DNA of 62,772 bases from Methylibium sp. GTDB taxonomy: Bacteria; Pseudomonadota; Gammaproteobacteria; Burkholderiales; Burkholderiaceae_C. Shown here piece by piece: positions 1 through 8,075 of the stretch. The position numbers were made by a program, and so were the translations under genes. The stretch spans positions 1 through 62,772 of the forward strand of contig PNNH01000088.1 of NCBI GenBank assembly GCA_013824165.1. The letters run 5' to 3'. A model generated the notes under the pieces. The model did no database searches. It worked only from the letters and a program-made list of their open reading frames with translations, and was not told the DNA's origin. Every line of letters starts with the position of its first letter. Within the stretch, counting starts at the first letter, position 1.

Positions 1-110
1 CCTAGGCAGCTGTCTGGCGCAGCCCGGCATTTCCCCCTCTTATCCGGCCTTGGCCGCCTGTCAGGCTTGGCAGACTGCGCATACGCAAACACCTACAGCG
101 GAGTAGCCGG

Positions 111-752
111 ATGATTCCTCGCACCCTGCACGTGATCTGGGTCGGTGACGAATCGAAACGCCCGGACAACTGCATTTCAACCTGGGTCGACAAGAACCCG
201 GATTGGCAGGTCAAGCTCTGGGGCAATCAGGACCTGGCCGAATACGGCTGGATCAATGCCACCCATATGCGCGAGATGGCCAAGCGCGAGCTCAACGGCG
301 TGGCCGATCTGATGCGCTGGGAGATCCTCTACAACGAGGGCGGCTTCGTGGTCGACGCCGACAGCATCTGCCGCCGCCCTTTGGAGCCCTGGCTGTTCGA
401 GGGCGAGGCCTGCGCCTGCTGGGAAAACGAGCTGGCCCGTCCCGGCCTGATCGCCGCCGGCTATGTGGCTTCAGTGCCTGACAACCCCTTCTTCGGCCAG
501 ATGATTCTGGACCTGCAGAAAGAGCCGACCGTCGTCGACCGCATGGCCTGGGAGAGCGTTGGCCCGCTGTTCCTGACCGAGTGCCATCGCGCCTACCAGT
601 ACAGCGGCTTGACGATCTGGCCCAGCCACTTCTTCATTCCGCAACACTTCACCGGCGCGGCCTATAGCGGCCCGGGCCAGGTGTTCGCCGACCAGGCCTG
701 GGGCAGCACGCTGCAGGCCTACGACGAACTGCACAAGCGCCAGCTGGCCTGA
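111..752 (+). CDS. GT32-like glycosyltransferase
   Basis: A 213-residue protein that looks like a small nucleotide-sugar-dependent glycosyltransferase of the Och1/capsular (GT32, DXD-sugar-binding) type. It begins with the typical IPRTLHVIWVG strand. The segment ADLMRWEILYNEGGFVVDAD carries the metal and nucleotide-sugar binding DXD motif (D82-A-D84). No signal peptide or membrane span is visible, so it should act in the cytoplasm. The start is ATG preceded by GGAG. It is first in a tight three-gene unit: the methyltransferase starts 9 bases after its stop, and a GT41 enzyme follows. Flagellin genes lie about 4 kb downstream, so flagellin is the likely acceptor, but this is inferred from context only. 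The sugar donor cannot be read from the sequence. Confidence 0.85.
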   Translation: MIPRTLHVIWVGDESKRPDNCISTWVDKNPDWQVKLWGNQDLAEYGWINATHMREMAKRELNGVADLMRWEILYNEGGFVVDADSICRRPLEPWLFEGEACACWENELARPGLIAAGYVASVPDNPFFGQMILDLQKEPTVVDRMAWESVGPLFLTECHRAYQYSGLTIWPSHFFIPQHFTGAAYSGPGQVFADQAWGSTLQAYDELHKRQLA

Positions 753-760
753 GAGAGCCC

Positions 761-1402
761 ATGAGCAGCCACAACGCCCCAAGCCCGATGGTGTCGCCGC
801 TGGAACTGAGCCACCAGCCCTACTTCGTGCAGAAGCAGCAGGTCAGTGAGGCCCTGATCGGCCGCGCGCGCCTGGACGTGTTCTCGCAGATGTGCAGCGG
901 CAAGCGCGTGCTGCATGTGGGCTGTGTGGACTGGCCCATCACCAACCTGCAGAACTCGCTGCACCTGCAGCTGAACAAGATCTGCGAGGTGGACGGCTTC
1001 GACATCAACACCGAGGCATTCCCTCAAATGCAGCCGCATCTGCGCGGCCAGCTGTACTCGCGCTGGGAAGACGTGCCGCACCACTACGACCTGGTGCTGG
1101 TGCCTGAGGTGCTGGAGCATGTGCCGGATGTGCAGGGCTTCTTCCGCGAGCTCGATACCATCGGCGCCGCCGAGTATGTGATCACCGTGCCAGATGCCTA
1201 CAGCTGCATGCGCCGGCACTTCGACTACAACGCCGGCGCACAGACCTTCGTCGAAGTGGTACACCCGGACCACAACTGCTGGTACACGCCCTTCACGCTG
1301 TCCAACGTGCTGCGCAAATACACGCCCTGGCAGTTGCAGGGCCTGTGGTTCTTCAACCGCATGTCGCTGCTGGCCGTGGCCACGCGCGCCAGCGCGGGCT
1401 GA
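761..1402 (+). CDS. class I SAM-dependent methyltransferase-like protein
   Basis: A 213-residue protein with a Rossmann-type motif I (RVLHVGCVD, about residues 49-57). An acidic residue follows the next strand (DGFDIN), and a motif IV-like strand reads HYDLVLVPEVLEHV. This is the layout of class I SAM methyltransferases that act on sugars or glycans. It sits between a GT32-like and a GT41-like gene. Its TGA stop shares one base with the ATG of the GT41 gene (TGATG), so translation is probably coupled. The plausible role is methylating a glycan or glycosylated flagellin, which is inference. The glycine-rich loop is not canonical (HVGCVDWP rather than GxGxG), so a degenerate, non-catalytic member is possible. 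Confidence 0.75.
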   Translation: MSSHNAPSPMVSPLELSHQPYFVQKQQVSEALIGRARLDVFSQMCSGKRVLHVGCVDWPITNLQNSLHLQLNKICEVDGFDINTEAFPQMQPHLRGQLYSRWEDVPHHYDLVLVPEVLEHVPDVQGFFRELDTIGAAEYVITVPDAYSCMRRHFDYNAGAQTFVEVVHPDHNCWYTPFTLSNVLRKYTPWQLQGLWFFNRMSLLAVATRASAG

Positions 1403-3336
1403 TGAAGCCCGAGCGCCCCGTGGCCCGCCCAGCCCCCGCCGCGCTGCTGCAGCAAGCTCAAGCGCAGCTGGACCGCCAGGACTGGACGCGCGCGGCCCCG
1501 CTGCTGGAACAGGCGCTGCAATTACAGCCGTCCGACGCAACGCTGTGGCTGGCTCTGGCGCAGACACGCGCCAAGCTGGGCCAGCAACAGGCCGCGCTGG
1601 ATGCCGCGCGTCAGGCCTTGCGCTTGCAAGCGCACAACCTGCCGGCCGCCCTGGTGGCCGCACAGGCGGCCTTGAGCCTGCAGCAGCAAGCGCTGTGCAT
1701 CCAGTTGCTGCAGACCCAGCCCGGCCTGCCGCAATCCAACCTCGGCCAGCGCCTGCTGGGCGAGGCGCTGCGCCGCAGCGGACAGCCTGGCGACGCCGTC
1801 GGCGCGCTGATGCAGGCGCTGGCGCTGCGCCCGGACGATATCGACGCCTATCTGCAGCTCGGCTTCGCACTGCAGAGTCTGCAGCTGCAGGGCGAGGCCG
1901 CCGAGTGTTTCCGCACCGTCACGCTGCTGTCGCCGCAGGCGGTGATGCCGCGCGCCTATCTGCTGCATGCCGAACAGCACAGCGCCCGCTGGGCACAGTT
2001 CGACGCCGACCTGCTGGCGCTGCGCCAGGCCCTGGCCGCCAAGCCCGATGACGCGGACGACGAATTCTGCGTGCCCTTTGCGCTGATTGGCGTGCCGCAC
2101 AGCCCGGCTGAACTGCTCAAGTCCGCGCGCATCAGCAGCCGCTTTCTCAGCCGCGGATTGCAGCCGCTGCCGCCGCGGGCCGCCCAGCCGGCCGACGGGC
2201 GCCGCCTGCGCATCGGCTATCTGTCGGCCGATTTCCACGAGCACGCCACCGCCGCACTGCTGGTGGATCTCTTGGAGTCGCGCGACCGCGAGCGCTTCGA
2301 GGTGCTGCTGTTTTCGCATGGCCGCGATGACGGCTCGCCGCTGCGCGCGCGCGTCGCCGCTGCCTGCGAGCGCTTCATCGACATCAGCACGCAAGACCTG
2401 CCCGGCACGGCCGCTGCGATCCGCGCAGCCGAGGTCGACATCCTGATCGAGCTGAAAGGACACACGGCCGACAGCCGTCTGGCGGCCCTGGCCTGCCGGC
2501 CAGCGCCGGTGCAGGTGGCCTGGCTGGGCTTCCCCGGCCCCTGCGGCCTGGATGCGGTGGACTACATCATTGGCGACCCCATCGTCACACCGCTCTCGCA
2601 TGCCAGCCACTACAGCGAGCAGATCGCCCAGCTGCCGCGCTGCTACCAACCCAACGACGGCCGGCGTGCGCGCCTGTCACCACCCCCACGGGCCACGCTG
2701 GGCCTGCCTGAAGACGCGCTGGTCTTGCTAAGCGCCAACCAGGTCTACAAGCTGACGCCTGCGCTGTTCGATGCCTGGATGCAGATCCTGCAGCAGTTGC
2801 CCGAAGCAGTGCTTTGGCAGCTCAGTGGCGGCGAGCAGGCCGACGCGCGGCTGCGCGCCGAAGCACAGGCGCGCGGCATCGCCGCGGAACGCCTGGTGTT
2901 CGCGCCCAAGGTGCCGATGGCCGAGCATCTGCAGCGCCTGGGCGCGGCCGATCTGGCGCTGGACAGCTGGCCCTGCAATGGGCACACCACCACCAGCGAC
3001 GCACTATCGGCCGGTGTGCCGGTCGTGACGCTGATGGGCGAAGGTTTCAGTGAACGCGTGGCCGCCAGCCTGCTGCACACGGCCGGGCTGGACGGGTTGA
3101 TCTGCCATGACGTGGACCGGTACATCGACACCGCGTGCCGACTCGGCCGTGATGCGAAGGCGCGCGCTGACTTGCGCGACCGCATGCCTTGCGCGCTGGC
3201 GCCCCTGCGAGACGCCACACGACTGGCGCGCGAGCTGGAGGCGCTGTACCAGCGCATGTGGCACCGGGCCGTGGCCGGGCTGCTGCCCGCAGCCTTGCCG
3301 GCCGAATCATTGGCTCACGCCGCCGTGTCGGACTGA
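1402..3336 (+). CDS. TPR/GT41 O-GlcNAc-transferase-like glycosyltransferase
   Basis: A 644-residue protein. Residues 1-220 are Ala/Gln/Leu-rich TPR repeats. Residues 268-625 are a GT41 (OGT/SPINDLY) catalytic region. The family hallmarks are GYLSADFHEH (272-281, with H281 matching the conserved OGT active-site histidine), the PVQVAWLGFPG strand, the NQVYKLTP segment with its conserved lysine, and the UDP-binding GHTTTSDALSAGVPVVTL. The ORF is open further upstream, but I take ATG 1402 because it overlaps the methyltransferase stop as TGATG. Family members attach sugars to Ser/Thr of folded proteins. Caulobacter FlmG is a TPR plus GT41 flagellin glycosyltransferase, and this gene stands just before the flagellins, so it is a strong candidate for modifying FliC. 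The sugar is unknown. Confidence 0.9.
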   Translation: MKPERPVARPAPAALLQQAQAQLDRQDWTRAAPLLEQALQLQPSDATLWLALAQTRAKLGQQQAALDAARQALRLQAHNLPAALVAAQAALSLQQQALCIQLLQTQPGLPQSNLGQRLLGEALRRSGQPGDAVGALMQALALRPDDIDAYLQLGFALQSLQLQGEAAECFRTVTLLSPQAVMPRAYLLHAEQHSARWAQFDADLLALRQALAAKPDDADDEFCVPFALIGVPHSPAELLKSARISSRFLSRGLQPLPPRAAQPADGRRLRIGYLSADFHEHATAALLVDLLESRDRERFEVLLFSHGRDDGSPLRARVAAACERFIDISTQDLPGTAAAIRAAEVDILIELKGHTADSRLAALACRPAPVQVAWLGFPGPCGLDAVDYIIGDPIVTPLSHASHYSEQIAQLPRCYQPNDGRRARLSPPPRATLGLPEDALVLLSANQVYKLTPALFDAWMQILQQLPEAVLWQLSGGEQADARLRAEAQARGIAAERLVFAPKVPMAEHLQRLGAADLALDSWPCNGHTTTSDALSAGVPVVTLMGEGFSERVAASLLHTAGLDGLICHDVDRYIDTACRLGRDAKARADLRDRMPCALAPLRDATRLARELEALYQRMWHRAVAGLLPAALPAESLAHAAVSD

Positions 3337-3550
3337 CGAGCGCCGGCCTTGGACTGCGGCAGGCCTGGAGGCCGAGCCAGCGTGATGGTGGGGCGTGCTG
3401 GCGCAAGCGCCTGCAGCGCTGCTTCGGTTCTCCACCGAAGACAGCGCGCAGCTCAGACCCAGCAATGAAGAGACGGGAATCGCCAGGCTTCGCCATCGGC
3501 TGGGCACGCAGCCCAGCCGCAATGGAGCACGGCTCGCCGGGGCTCAGGCC

Positions 3551-4063
3551 TCAGGCGGCGGCCTGCACCGCCGGTGCGACCAGCGCCTGCAGACGCTGCA
3601 GCTCGATCTGAACCAGCGGCTGAAGATCGGGCGCCTCGGCCATCAGGCTTTGCAGCGCCTCGCCCTGGCCGAGCTGGCTCAAGGTTGCGATCGCTTCCTC
3701 ATTCCGCCCCAGGCCCGCCAGCGCAAAGCCCAGCGAGTACAGGCTGGCACCATGCTGCGGCCGCACACCCAGCGCATGCTGGGCGAACTCGATCGAATGC
3801 TCCAGCTCGCCGGCGCTCAGCAGCAGGGCCGCCATATCGCTCAGCAGATCATGGTTCAGCGGCTCATGGTGCAGCGCGTCCATCAGCAGTTGCAGGCCGT
3901 GGCCGAGTCGGCCCTGGCTGGCTTCGGCATAGGCCGCATTGCGAGCCGCATGCAGCAAGGCTGCCGCATCCTGGCTGATCTCGGCCGCGCTGGGTTGCGC
4001 AGCATGGCCCATGGACAACATCGGGTTCGATGCCTGGGCTACGACATGGGTCATGGCTTGCAT
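3551..4063 (-). CDS. small TPR-repeat protein in the flagellin regulon
   Basis: A 170-residue, mostly helical protein. TPR-like pairs span about residues 35-130 (LLSDMAALLLSAGELEHSIE, then SLYSLGFALAGLGRNEEAIA). The N-terminus is Met/Ala-rich and the C-terminus Ala/Gln-rich. There is no signal peptide or membrane span. A TTG 12 bases upstream is in frame, but ATG 4063 has GGAGAG at the right distance and is preferred. It is transcribed away from fliC1 and has its own near-consensus sigma-28 promoter, so it should be made with flagellin. A chaperone, secretion or glycosylation adaptor role for flagellin would fit, but the family has no function I recognise. Confidence 0.75.
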   Translation of the reverse strand: MQAMTHVVAQASNPMLSMGHAAQPSAAEISQDAAALLHAARNAAYAEASQGRLGHGLQLLMDALHHEPLNHDLLSDMAALLLSAGELEHSIEFAQHALGVRPQHGASLYSLGFALAGLGRNEEAIATLSQLGQGEALQSLMAEAPDLQPLVQIELQRLQALVAPAVQAAA

Positions 4064-4171
4064 AAGTCTCTCCAAAGTGTGGTTGGCCGATTCATCCTGG
4101 CACCCGCCCCAGGCACTGCTTGTGTCCTGCAGGGCCGTCGCCTGATTCCTCAGCGTGCACGCTGTGCGCGC

Positions 4172-4198
4172 GTATCGACCACGGTGAACCGAACTTTA
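4172..4198 (-). promoter_or_regulatory. sigma-28 (FliA) promoter of the TPR gene
   Basis: Read on the minus strand: TAAAGTTC, 11 bases, GTCGATAC. Against TAAAGTTT-N11-GCCGATAA this is 7/8 in the -35 element and 6/8 in the -10, with exact spacing. It points at the TPR gene, giving a leader of about 100 bases. Confidence 0.75.
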
Positions 4199-4516
4199 GG
4201 GAGACGGCCTGGCCGCATTCGGAAGAAAAGCGCCGCTTTGCTGCCACTTCTCCAAAGCTCCTGTGCGCTGGCACTGCCGAAATCAAGTGCATGGCCCGGC
4301 AGCACCGGAGCGCTGCTCAAGCGCCCAACGCTGCCGGCCTGTTTCAGCAAACCCAGACAAGGACACGCCCAGACCCGACAAGCATTCAGCCCCGCCCCGC
4401 AAAGGCGCTGACCCCGGCCTCGACGAACGCCCCTCCCCTCGCGGGAAAAGCGATCCGAAGAGAAGACCCAGGACCCAGCCGCTTTTCAAAAGATCGAGCC
4501 TATTGACAAACAGCGC

Positions 4517-4544
4517 TTAAGTTCCGACTTGCGCTGTCCGATAC
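4517..4544 (+). promoter_or_regulatory. sigma-28 promoter of fliC1
   Basis: TTAAGTTC, 12 bases, TCCGATAC: 6/8 matches in each element, with spacing one base longer than the FliA optimum. It lies about 240 bases before the fliC1 start codon. The sequence CCAACGGGTC just downstream (4550-4559) recurs at the same offset in the fliC2 promoter. Confidence 0.6.
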
Positions 4545-4787
4545 CCATTCCAACGGGTCTGGAAACAGACACGTGGTCCGGAAGATAGGCCAAGCAGGGG
4601 CGCCCCACACGGGGCTCTGAAGCTCAAGGGTTGATTCCACCGGGCGGTGCGATGCCAAAGCCGCAAGGCCGAGACATCGCGTCACGGGCGCCTCTTGCAG
4701 GTACCCGATTCACGTCGGAACCGAAGACCGGGTGGCAACACCCGGGGCAGAGGCCGGAAGTCTTTGTAGCTGAAACAGGAGCACATC

Positions 4788-5633
4788 ATGCCCGCCATCA
4801 TCAACACCAACATCTCTTCGCTGAACGCCCAGCGCAACACCAACACCTCGCAGGCCGCCGTGGCGGTCTCCATGCAGCGCCTGTCCTCGGGCCTGCGTGT
4901 CAACTCCTCCAAGGACGACGCCGCCGGTCTGGCGATTGCCGAGCGCATGCAGACGCAAGTGCGCGGCATGAACGTCGCCATGCGCAATGCCAACGACGGC
5001 ATCTCGCTGGCACAGACCGCTGAAGGCGCGCTGTCCAAGGTGGGCGATGCGCTGCAACGCATGCGTGAGCTGGCCGTGCAGGGCCGCAATGCCACCAACA
5101 CCTCGTCCGACCTGGCTTCTCTGAGCAAGGAATTCGGCGAACTGGCCAAGGAAATCACCCGCGTCACGGCAGGCACGACCTTCAACGGCCGCGCCATCCT
5201 GGCTGCCGACTCCGGCACGCAGAGCTTCCAGATCGGCGCCAACACGACCGCCAATGACCAGGTGCAGGTGGCCACGAAGAACATGACGACCGAGACGACG
5301 ATCACCGACGTCACCGGCGCCACCTTCGAAACCGACCCGGCCGCCGCCTCTGCCGCCCTGGGCACCATCATCGACAACATCGACAAGGGCATCAACACGG
5401 TCAACGAAGAGCGCGCCGTGCTGGGTGCTTCGCAGAACCGCTTCGATGCCGTGATCTCGAACCTGCAGATCTCGGTGGAGAACCAGAGTGCTGCCCGCAG
5501 CCGCATCATGGACGCCGACTTTGCCGCCGAGACAGCCAACCTGAGCCGCGCGCAGATCCTGCAGCAGGCCGGCAACGCGATGATCGCCCAGGCGAATCAG
5601 ATGCCCCAGAACGTTCTGTCGCTTCTTCGATGA
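4788..5633 (+). CDS. fliC: flagellin 1
   Basis: A 281-residue flagellin, the subunit of the flagellar filament exported by the flagellar type III system. The D0/D1 N-terminal block (MPAIINTNISSLNAQRN, MQRLSSGLRVNSSKDDAAGLAIAERM) and the C-terminal block (NQSAARSRIMDADFAAETANLSRAQILQQAGNAM) are both complete. The central variable domain is very short, so this is near the minimum flagellin size. The middle is Thr/Ser-rich (about residues 165-190) and could accept O-linked sugars. AGGAG lies before the ATG. It is the first of three tandem flagellins. It matches fliC2 along nearly its whole length and has the same length, so the pair is probably a recent duplication. Confidence 0.97.
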   Translation: MPAIINTNISSLNAQRNTNTSQAAVAVSMQRLSSGLRVNSSKDDAAGLAIAERMQTQVRGMNVAMRNANDGISLAQTAEGALSKVGDALQRMRELAVQGRNATNTSSDLASLSKEFGELAKEITRVTAGTTFNGRAILAADSGTQSFQIGANTTANDQVQVATKNMTTETTITDVTGATFETDPAAASAALGTIIDNIDKGINTVNEERAVLGASQNRFDAVISNLQISVENQSAARSRIMDADFAAETANLSRAQILQQAGNAMIAQANQMPQNVLSLLR

Positions 5634-5712
5634 CCCTGGGCCAGCCCAGCTGGCCCTGACCGCAACCGAAGGCAACGCGGAAGTCGTCATTCCGCCAGCT
5701 CAAGCACCATAA

Positions 5713-5749
5713 GGCGCCGCCCCTTCAAAAGAAGGGACGGCGTCCTTTT
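5713..5749 (+). terminator. rho-independent terminator after fliC1
   Basis: The hairpin arms are 5713-5726 and 5731-5745 (GAAGGGACGGCGTCC on the right), with an AAAA loop, one bulge and a G-U pair, followed by TTTT. Confidence 0.8.
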
Positions 5750-5762
5750 CAACAGAAAGGAT

Positions 5763-5789
5763 TTAAGTCAATCGAGGTGTCGTCGATAA
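5763..5789 (+). promoter_or_regulatory. sigma-28 promoter of fliC2
   Basis: TTAAGTCA, 11 bases, GTCGATAA: the -10 matches the FliA consensus at 7/8 and the spacing is exact. CCAACGGGTC at 5795-5804 lies 10 bases from the GATA core, as it does for fliC1. Confidence 0.8.
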
Positions 5790-6012
5790 CAAACCCAACG
5801 GGTCCCAAATGTTTTGAGGACTGCGTAGTCCGGTCAGCCGGCTGAAGGTTCGGGCAGCGATGCCAGAGGCAACAGCAGGACGCGGACGGTTTGAAGCGAA
5901 GGCTCGAAAAGGCCCGCGCTTCTTCGGCAAGAGGGCTCGCAAGAGCCATCGAGTTATCGACCGTATAGACCGGACACAACCGGAACTCTTCAGACACCGA
6001 AAGGATTGAATC

Positions 6013-6858
6013 ATGCCCGCCATCATCAACACCAACCTGCCTTCTCTGAACGCACAGCGCAACATGGCTGGTTCTCAGAATTCGCTGGCCACTTCCATGC
6101 AACGCCTGTCCTCCGGCATGCGCGTCAACTCCGCCAAGGACGACGCCGCCGGCCTGGCCATCGCCGAGCGCATGAGCACCCAGGTGCGCGGCATGAATGT
6201 CGCGATCCGCAATGCCAATGACGGCATCTCGCTGGCGCAGACCGCCGAAGGCGCATTGTCCAAGGTGGGCGACGCACTGCAGCGCATGCGTGAGCTGGCC
6301 GTGCAGGGCCGCAATGCCACCAACACCTCGTCCGACCTGGCTTCGCTGAGCAAGGAGTTCGGCGAGCTGGCCAAGGAAATCACCCGCGTCACTGGCGGCA
6401 CGACCTTCAACGGCAAGGCCATCCTGGCCGACGCGTCCGGCACGCAGACCTTCCAGATCGGCGCCAACACCACGGCCAACGACATCGTCGACGTGGTCAC
6501 CAAGAACATGACGACGGAGACGGCGATCACCGACGTCACCAGCGCCACCTTCGAGACCGACCCGACTGCATCGGCCGCCGCGCTGGGCACCATCATCGAC
6601 AACATCGACAAGGCCATCAATACGGTCAACGAGGAGCGCGCCGTGCTCGGTGCCTCGCAGAACCGATTCGATGCAGTGATCTCCAATCTGATGGTGGCGG
6701 TCGAGAACCAGACGGCCGCGCGCAGCCGGATCATGGATGCGGACTTCGCGGCGGAAACCGCCAACCTGAGCCGCGCGCAGATCCTGCAGCAGGCCGGCAA
6801 TGCGATGGTTGCGCAGGGCAACCAGATGCCCCAGCAGGTGCTGCGTCTGCTTCAGTAA
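6013..6858 (+). CDS. fliC: flagellin 2
   Basis: A 281-residue flagellin with complete D0/D1 ends and a short Thr-rich centre. It closely parallels flagellin 1. Differences cluster near the N-terminus (MAGSQNSLATSMQ) and in the central TKNMTTETAITDVTSATFETDP part. The C-terminus is QQVLRLLQ. It has its own near-consensus sigma-28 promoter and long leader, so it can be expressed independently of fliC1. GAAAGGA precedes the ATG. Having several near-identical flagellins may allow a mixed filament or different amounts of each subunit; which applies cannot be told from sequence. Confidence 0.97.
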   Translation: MPAIINTNLPSLNAQRNMAGSQNSLATSMQRLSSGMRVNSAKDDAAGLAIAERMSTQVRGMNVAIRNANDGISLAQTAEGALSKVGDALQRMRELAVQGRNATNTSSDLASLSKEFGELAKEITRVTGGTTFNGKAILADASGTQTFQIGANTTANDIVDVVTKNMTTETAITDVTSATFETDPTASAAALGTIIDNIDKAINTVNEERAVLGASQNRFDAVISNLMVAVENQTAARSRIMDADFAAETANLSRAQILQQAGNAMVAQGNQMPQQVLRLLQ

Positions 6859-6900
6859 GAGCAAGCTAAAAGAGCCGGGGCCCGCAACGGGACCGGCCCG

Positions 6901-6940
6901 CCAGGCCGGAGCAGGACGCTTCGGCCTGGTGATCCTTTTT
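6901..6940 (+). terminator. possible terminator after fliC2
   Basis: Perfect 8-bp arms, CCAGGCCG (6901-6908) and CGGCCTGG (6922-6929), with a 13-base loop. TTTTT follows only after TGATCC, so termination may be partial. Confidence 0.5.
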
Positions 6941-7051
6941 GGGCGTGGTTTGGCCGCTTAATCAGGCTTTAGAAAAACTTCAGCACTCGCAGAATGCGTC
7001 CATCGGGTTGGTGAGAACTGCCCGCCGACCGGAACTTGCAGGAGTGCTGAA

Positions 7052-7957
7052 ATGCCCCAGACCATCAATACCAATATTGCGTCGCTGAACGCGCAGCGCA
7101 ATCTGAACAGTTCGCAAGGCTCGCTGTCTGTCGCGATGCAGCGGCTGTCGTCGGGCCTGCGTGTCAACTCGGCCAAGGACGATGCGGCTGGTCTGGCGAT
7201 TGCCGAACGCATGAACACCCAGGTACGGGGCATGACGGTCGCAATGCGCAATGCGAATGACGGCATCTCGCTGGCGCAGACGGCTGAAGGTGCGCTCGGC
7301 AAAATCAGCGACGCACTGCAGCGCATGCGTGAGCTGACAGTGCAGTCTCGCAACGCCACCAACAGCGCCTCCGACAAGGATTCGCTCGACAAGGAATTCC
7401 AGCAGCTCGCTGGCGAGATCACCCGCATCATGGGTGCCACCTCCTTCAACGGCAAACCCATCCTGTCAGACGCCAGCGGCCTGCCGCAGGTCTATCAGAT
7501 CGGTGCCAACACCTCGTCCTGGGACACCATCGATGTGCCCGCACTCGACCTGCCCAACGACACCGCAGTCGGTGCGCTGATCCCGCCAGGCGGCACGCCC
7601 GTCTCGATCGGCTCGGCGACTGACGCCGGCACCGCCTCGACCACGCCGCGCCCCACCCCGACGGATGCTACCGGCCTGGCCAAGGTCATCGACGACATCG
7701 ATGACGCGCTGACCGTGATCAACAACACCCGCGCCACCTTCGGTGCCGTGCAGTCCCGCTTCGATGCGGTGATTGCCAACCTGCAGATCTCGGTGGAAAA
7801 CCAGAGTGCCGCACGCAGCCGCATCATGGATGCCGACTACGCGGCCGAAACATCGCAACTCAGCCGCGCGCAGATCCTGCAGCAGGCCGGCAATGCGATG
7901 GTGGCGCAGGCCAACCAGCTGCCGCAGCAGGTGCTGTCGCTGCTACGCGGCGGCTGA
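7052..7957 (+). CDS. fliC: flagellin 3, divergent central region
   Basis: A 301-residue flagellin with conserved D0/D1 ends (MPQTINTNIASLNAQRN; the C-terminus ends LPQQVLSLLRGG). It differs clearly from the other two in residues 140-225, where an insert rich in Pro, Thr, Ser and Gly appears (PPGGTPVSIGSATDAG, STTPRPTPTDATG). Such a stretch suits an exposed, possibly glycosylated D2/D3-like loop. GCAGGAG precedes the ATG. I find no good sigma-28 site upstream, only a degenerate trace, so its timing or level probably differs from fliC1 and fliC2. It may be a minor or alternative filament subunit. Confidence 0.96.
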   Translation: MPQTINTNIASLNAQRNLNSSQGSLSVAMQRLSSGLRVNSAKDDAAGLAIAERMNTQVRGMTVAMRNANDGISLAQTAEGALGKISDALQRMRELTVQSRNATNSASDKDSLDKEFQQLAGEITRIMGATSFNGKPILSDASGLPQVYQIGANTSSWDTIDVPALDLPNDTAVGALIPPGGTPVSIGSATDAGTASTTPRPTPTDATGLAKVIDDIDDALTVINNTRATFGAVQSRFDAVIANLQISVENQSAARSRIMDADYAAETSQLSRAQILQQAGNAMVAQANQLPQQVLSLLRGG

Positions 7958-8009
7958 ACCCGGCGCCCGCGGCGCATTCCGTTTGAGAACGCCGGCCCTC
8001 GAGTCGGCC

Positions 8010-8036
8010 TTCAGTTCTTCTCCGGCCGGCCGATAT
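8010..8036 (+). promoter_or_regulatory. sigma-28 promoter of fliD
   Basis: TTCAGTTC, 11 bases, GCCGATAT: the -10 is 7/8, the -35 is 5/8 and the spacing is exact. Transcription should start about 33 bases before the fliD ATG. Confidence 0.75.
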
Positions 8037-8075
8037 CCCCGATAGCGTCAGCCCTTTGACCCAGGAAGACTCGAT

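Larger units (their letters stand above)
4064..4787. other. divergent regulatory region between TPR gene and fliC1
   Basis: No convincing gene is seen in these 724 bases. Short open frames exist on both strands, but they lack start signals and recognisable protein patterns. The stretch carries two divergent sigma-28 promoters, one for the TPR gene and one for fliC1. Their -35 elements are about 320 bases apart. The fliC1 message would have an untranslated leader of roughly 240 bases. Confidence 0.6.
5634..6012. other. fliC1-fliC2 intergenic region
   Basis: This 379-base gap has no gene. It holds the fliC1 terminator (5713-5749), the fliC2 sigma-28 promoter (5763-5789) and a leader of about 220 bases before fliC2. 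Confidence 0.7.

Noticed and set aside
719-1870. 383-codon frame on the minus strand
   Set aside because: It mirrors the methyltransferase and GT41 genes and shows low-complexity Ala/Arg sequence without domains.
3422-3440. Hairpin CTTCGGT-TCTCC-ACCGAAG after the GT41 gene
   Set aside because: The stem is only 7 bp and no T-run follows on either strand, so I do not call it a terminator.
3395-4411. 338-codon frame on the plus strand
   Set aside because: It is antisense to the TPR gene, has no recognisable domain, and its front overlaps a non-coding gap. It is typical of high-GC shadow frames.
4120-4506. 128-codon frame between the TPR gene and fliC1
   Set aside because: It runs across both divergent sigma-28 promoters' region, has no ribosome site and no recognisable pattern.
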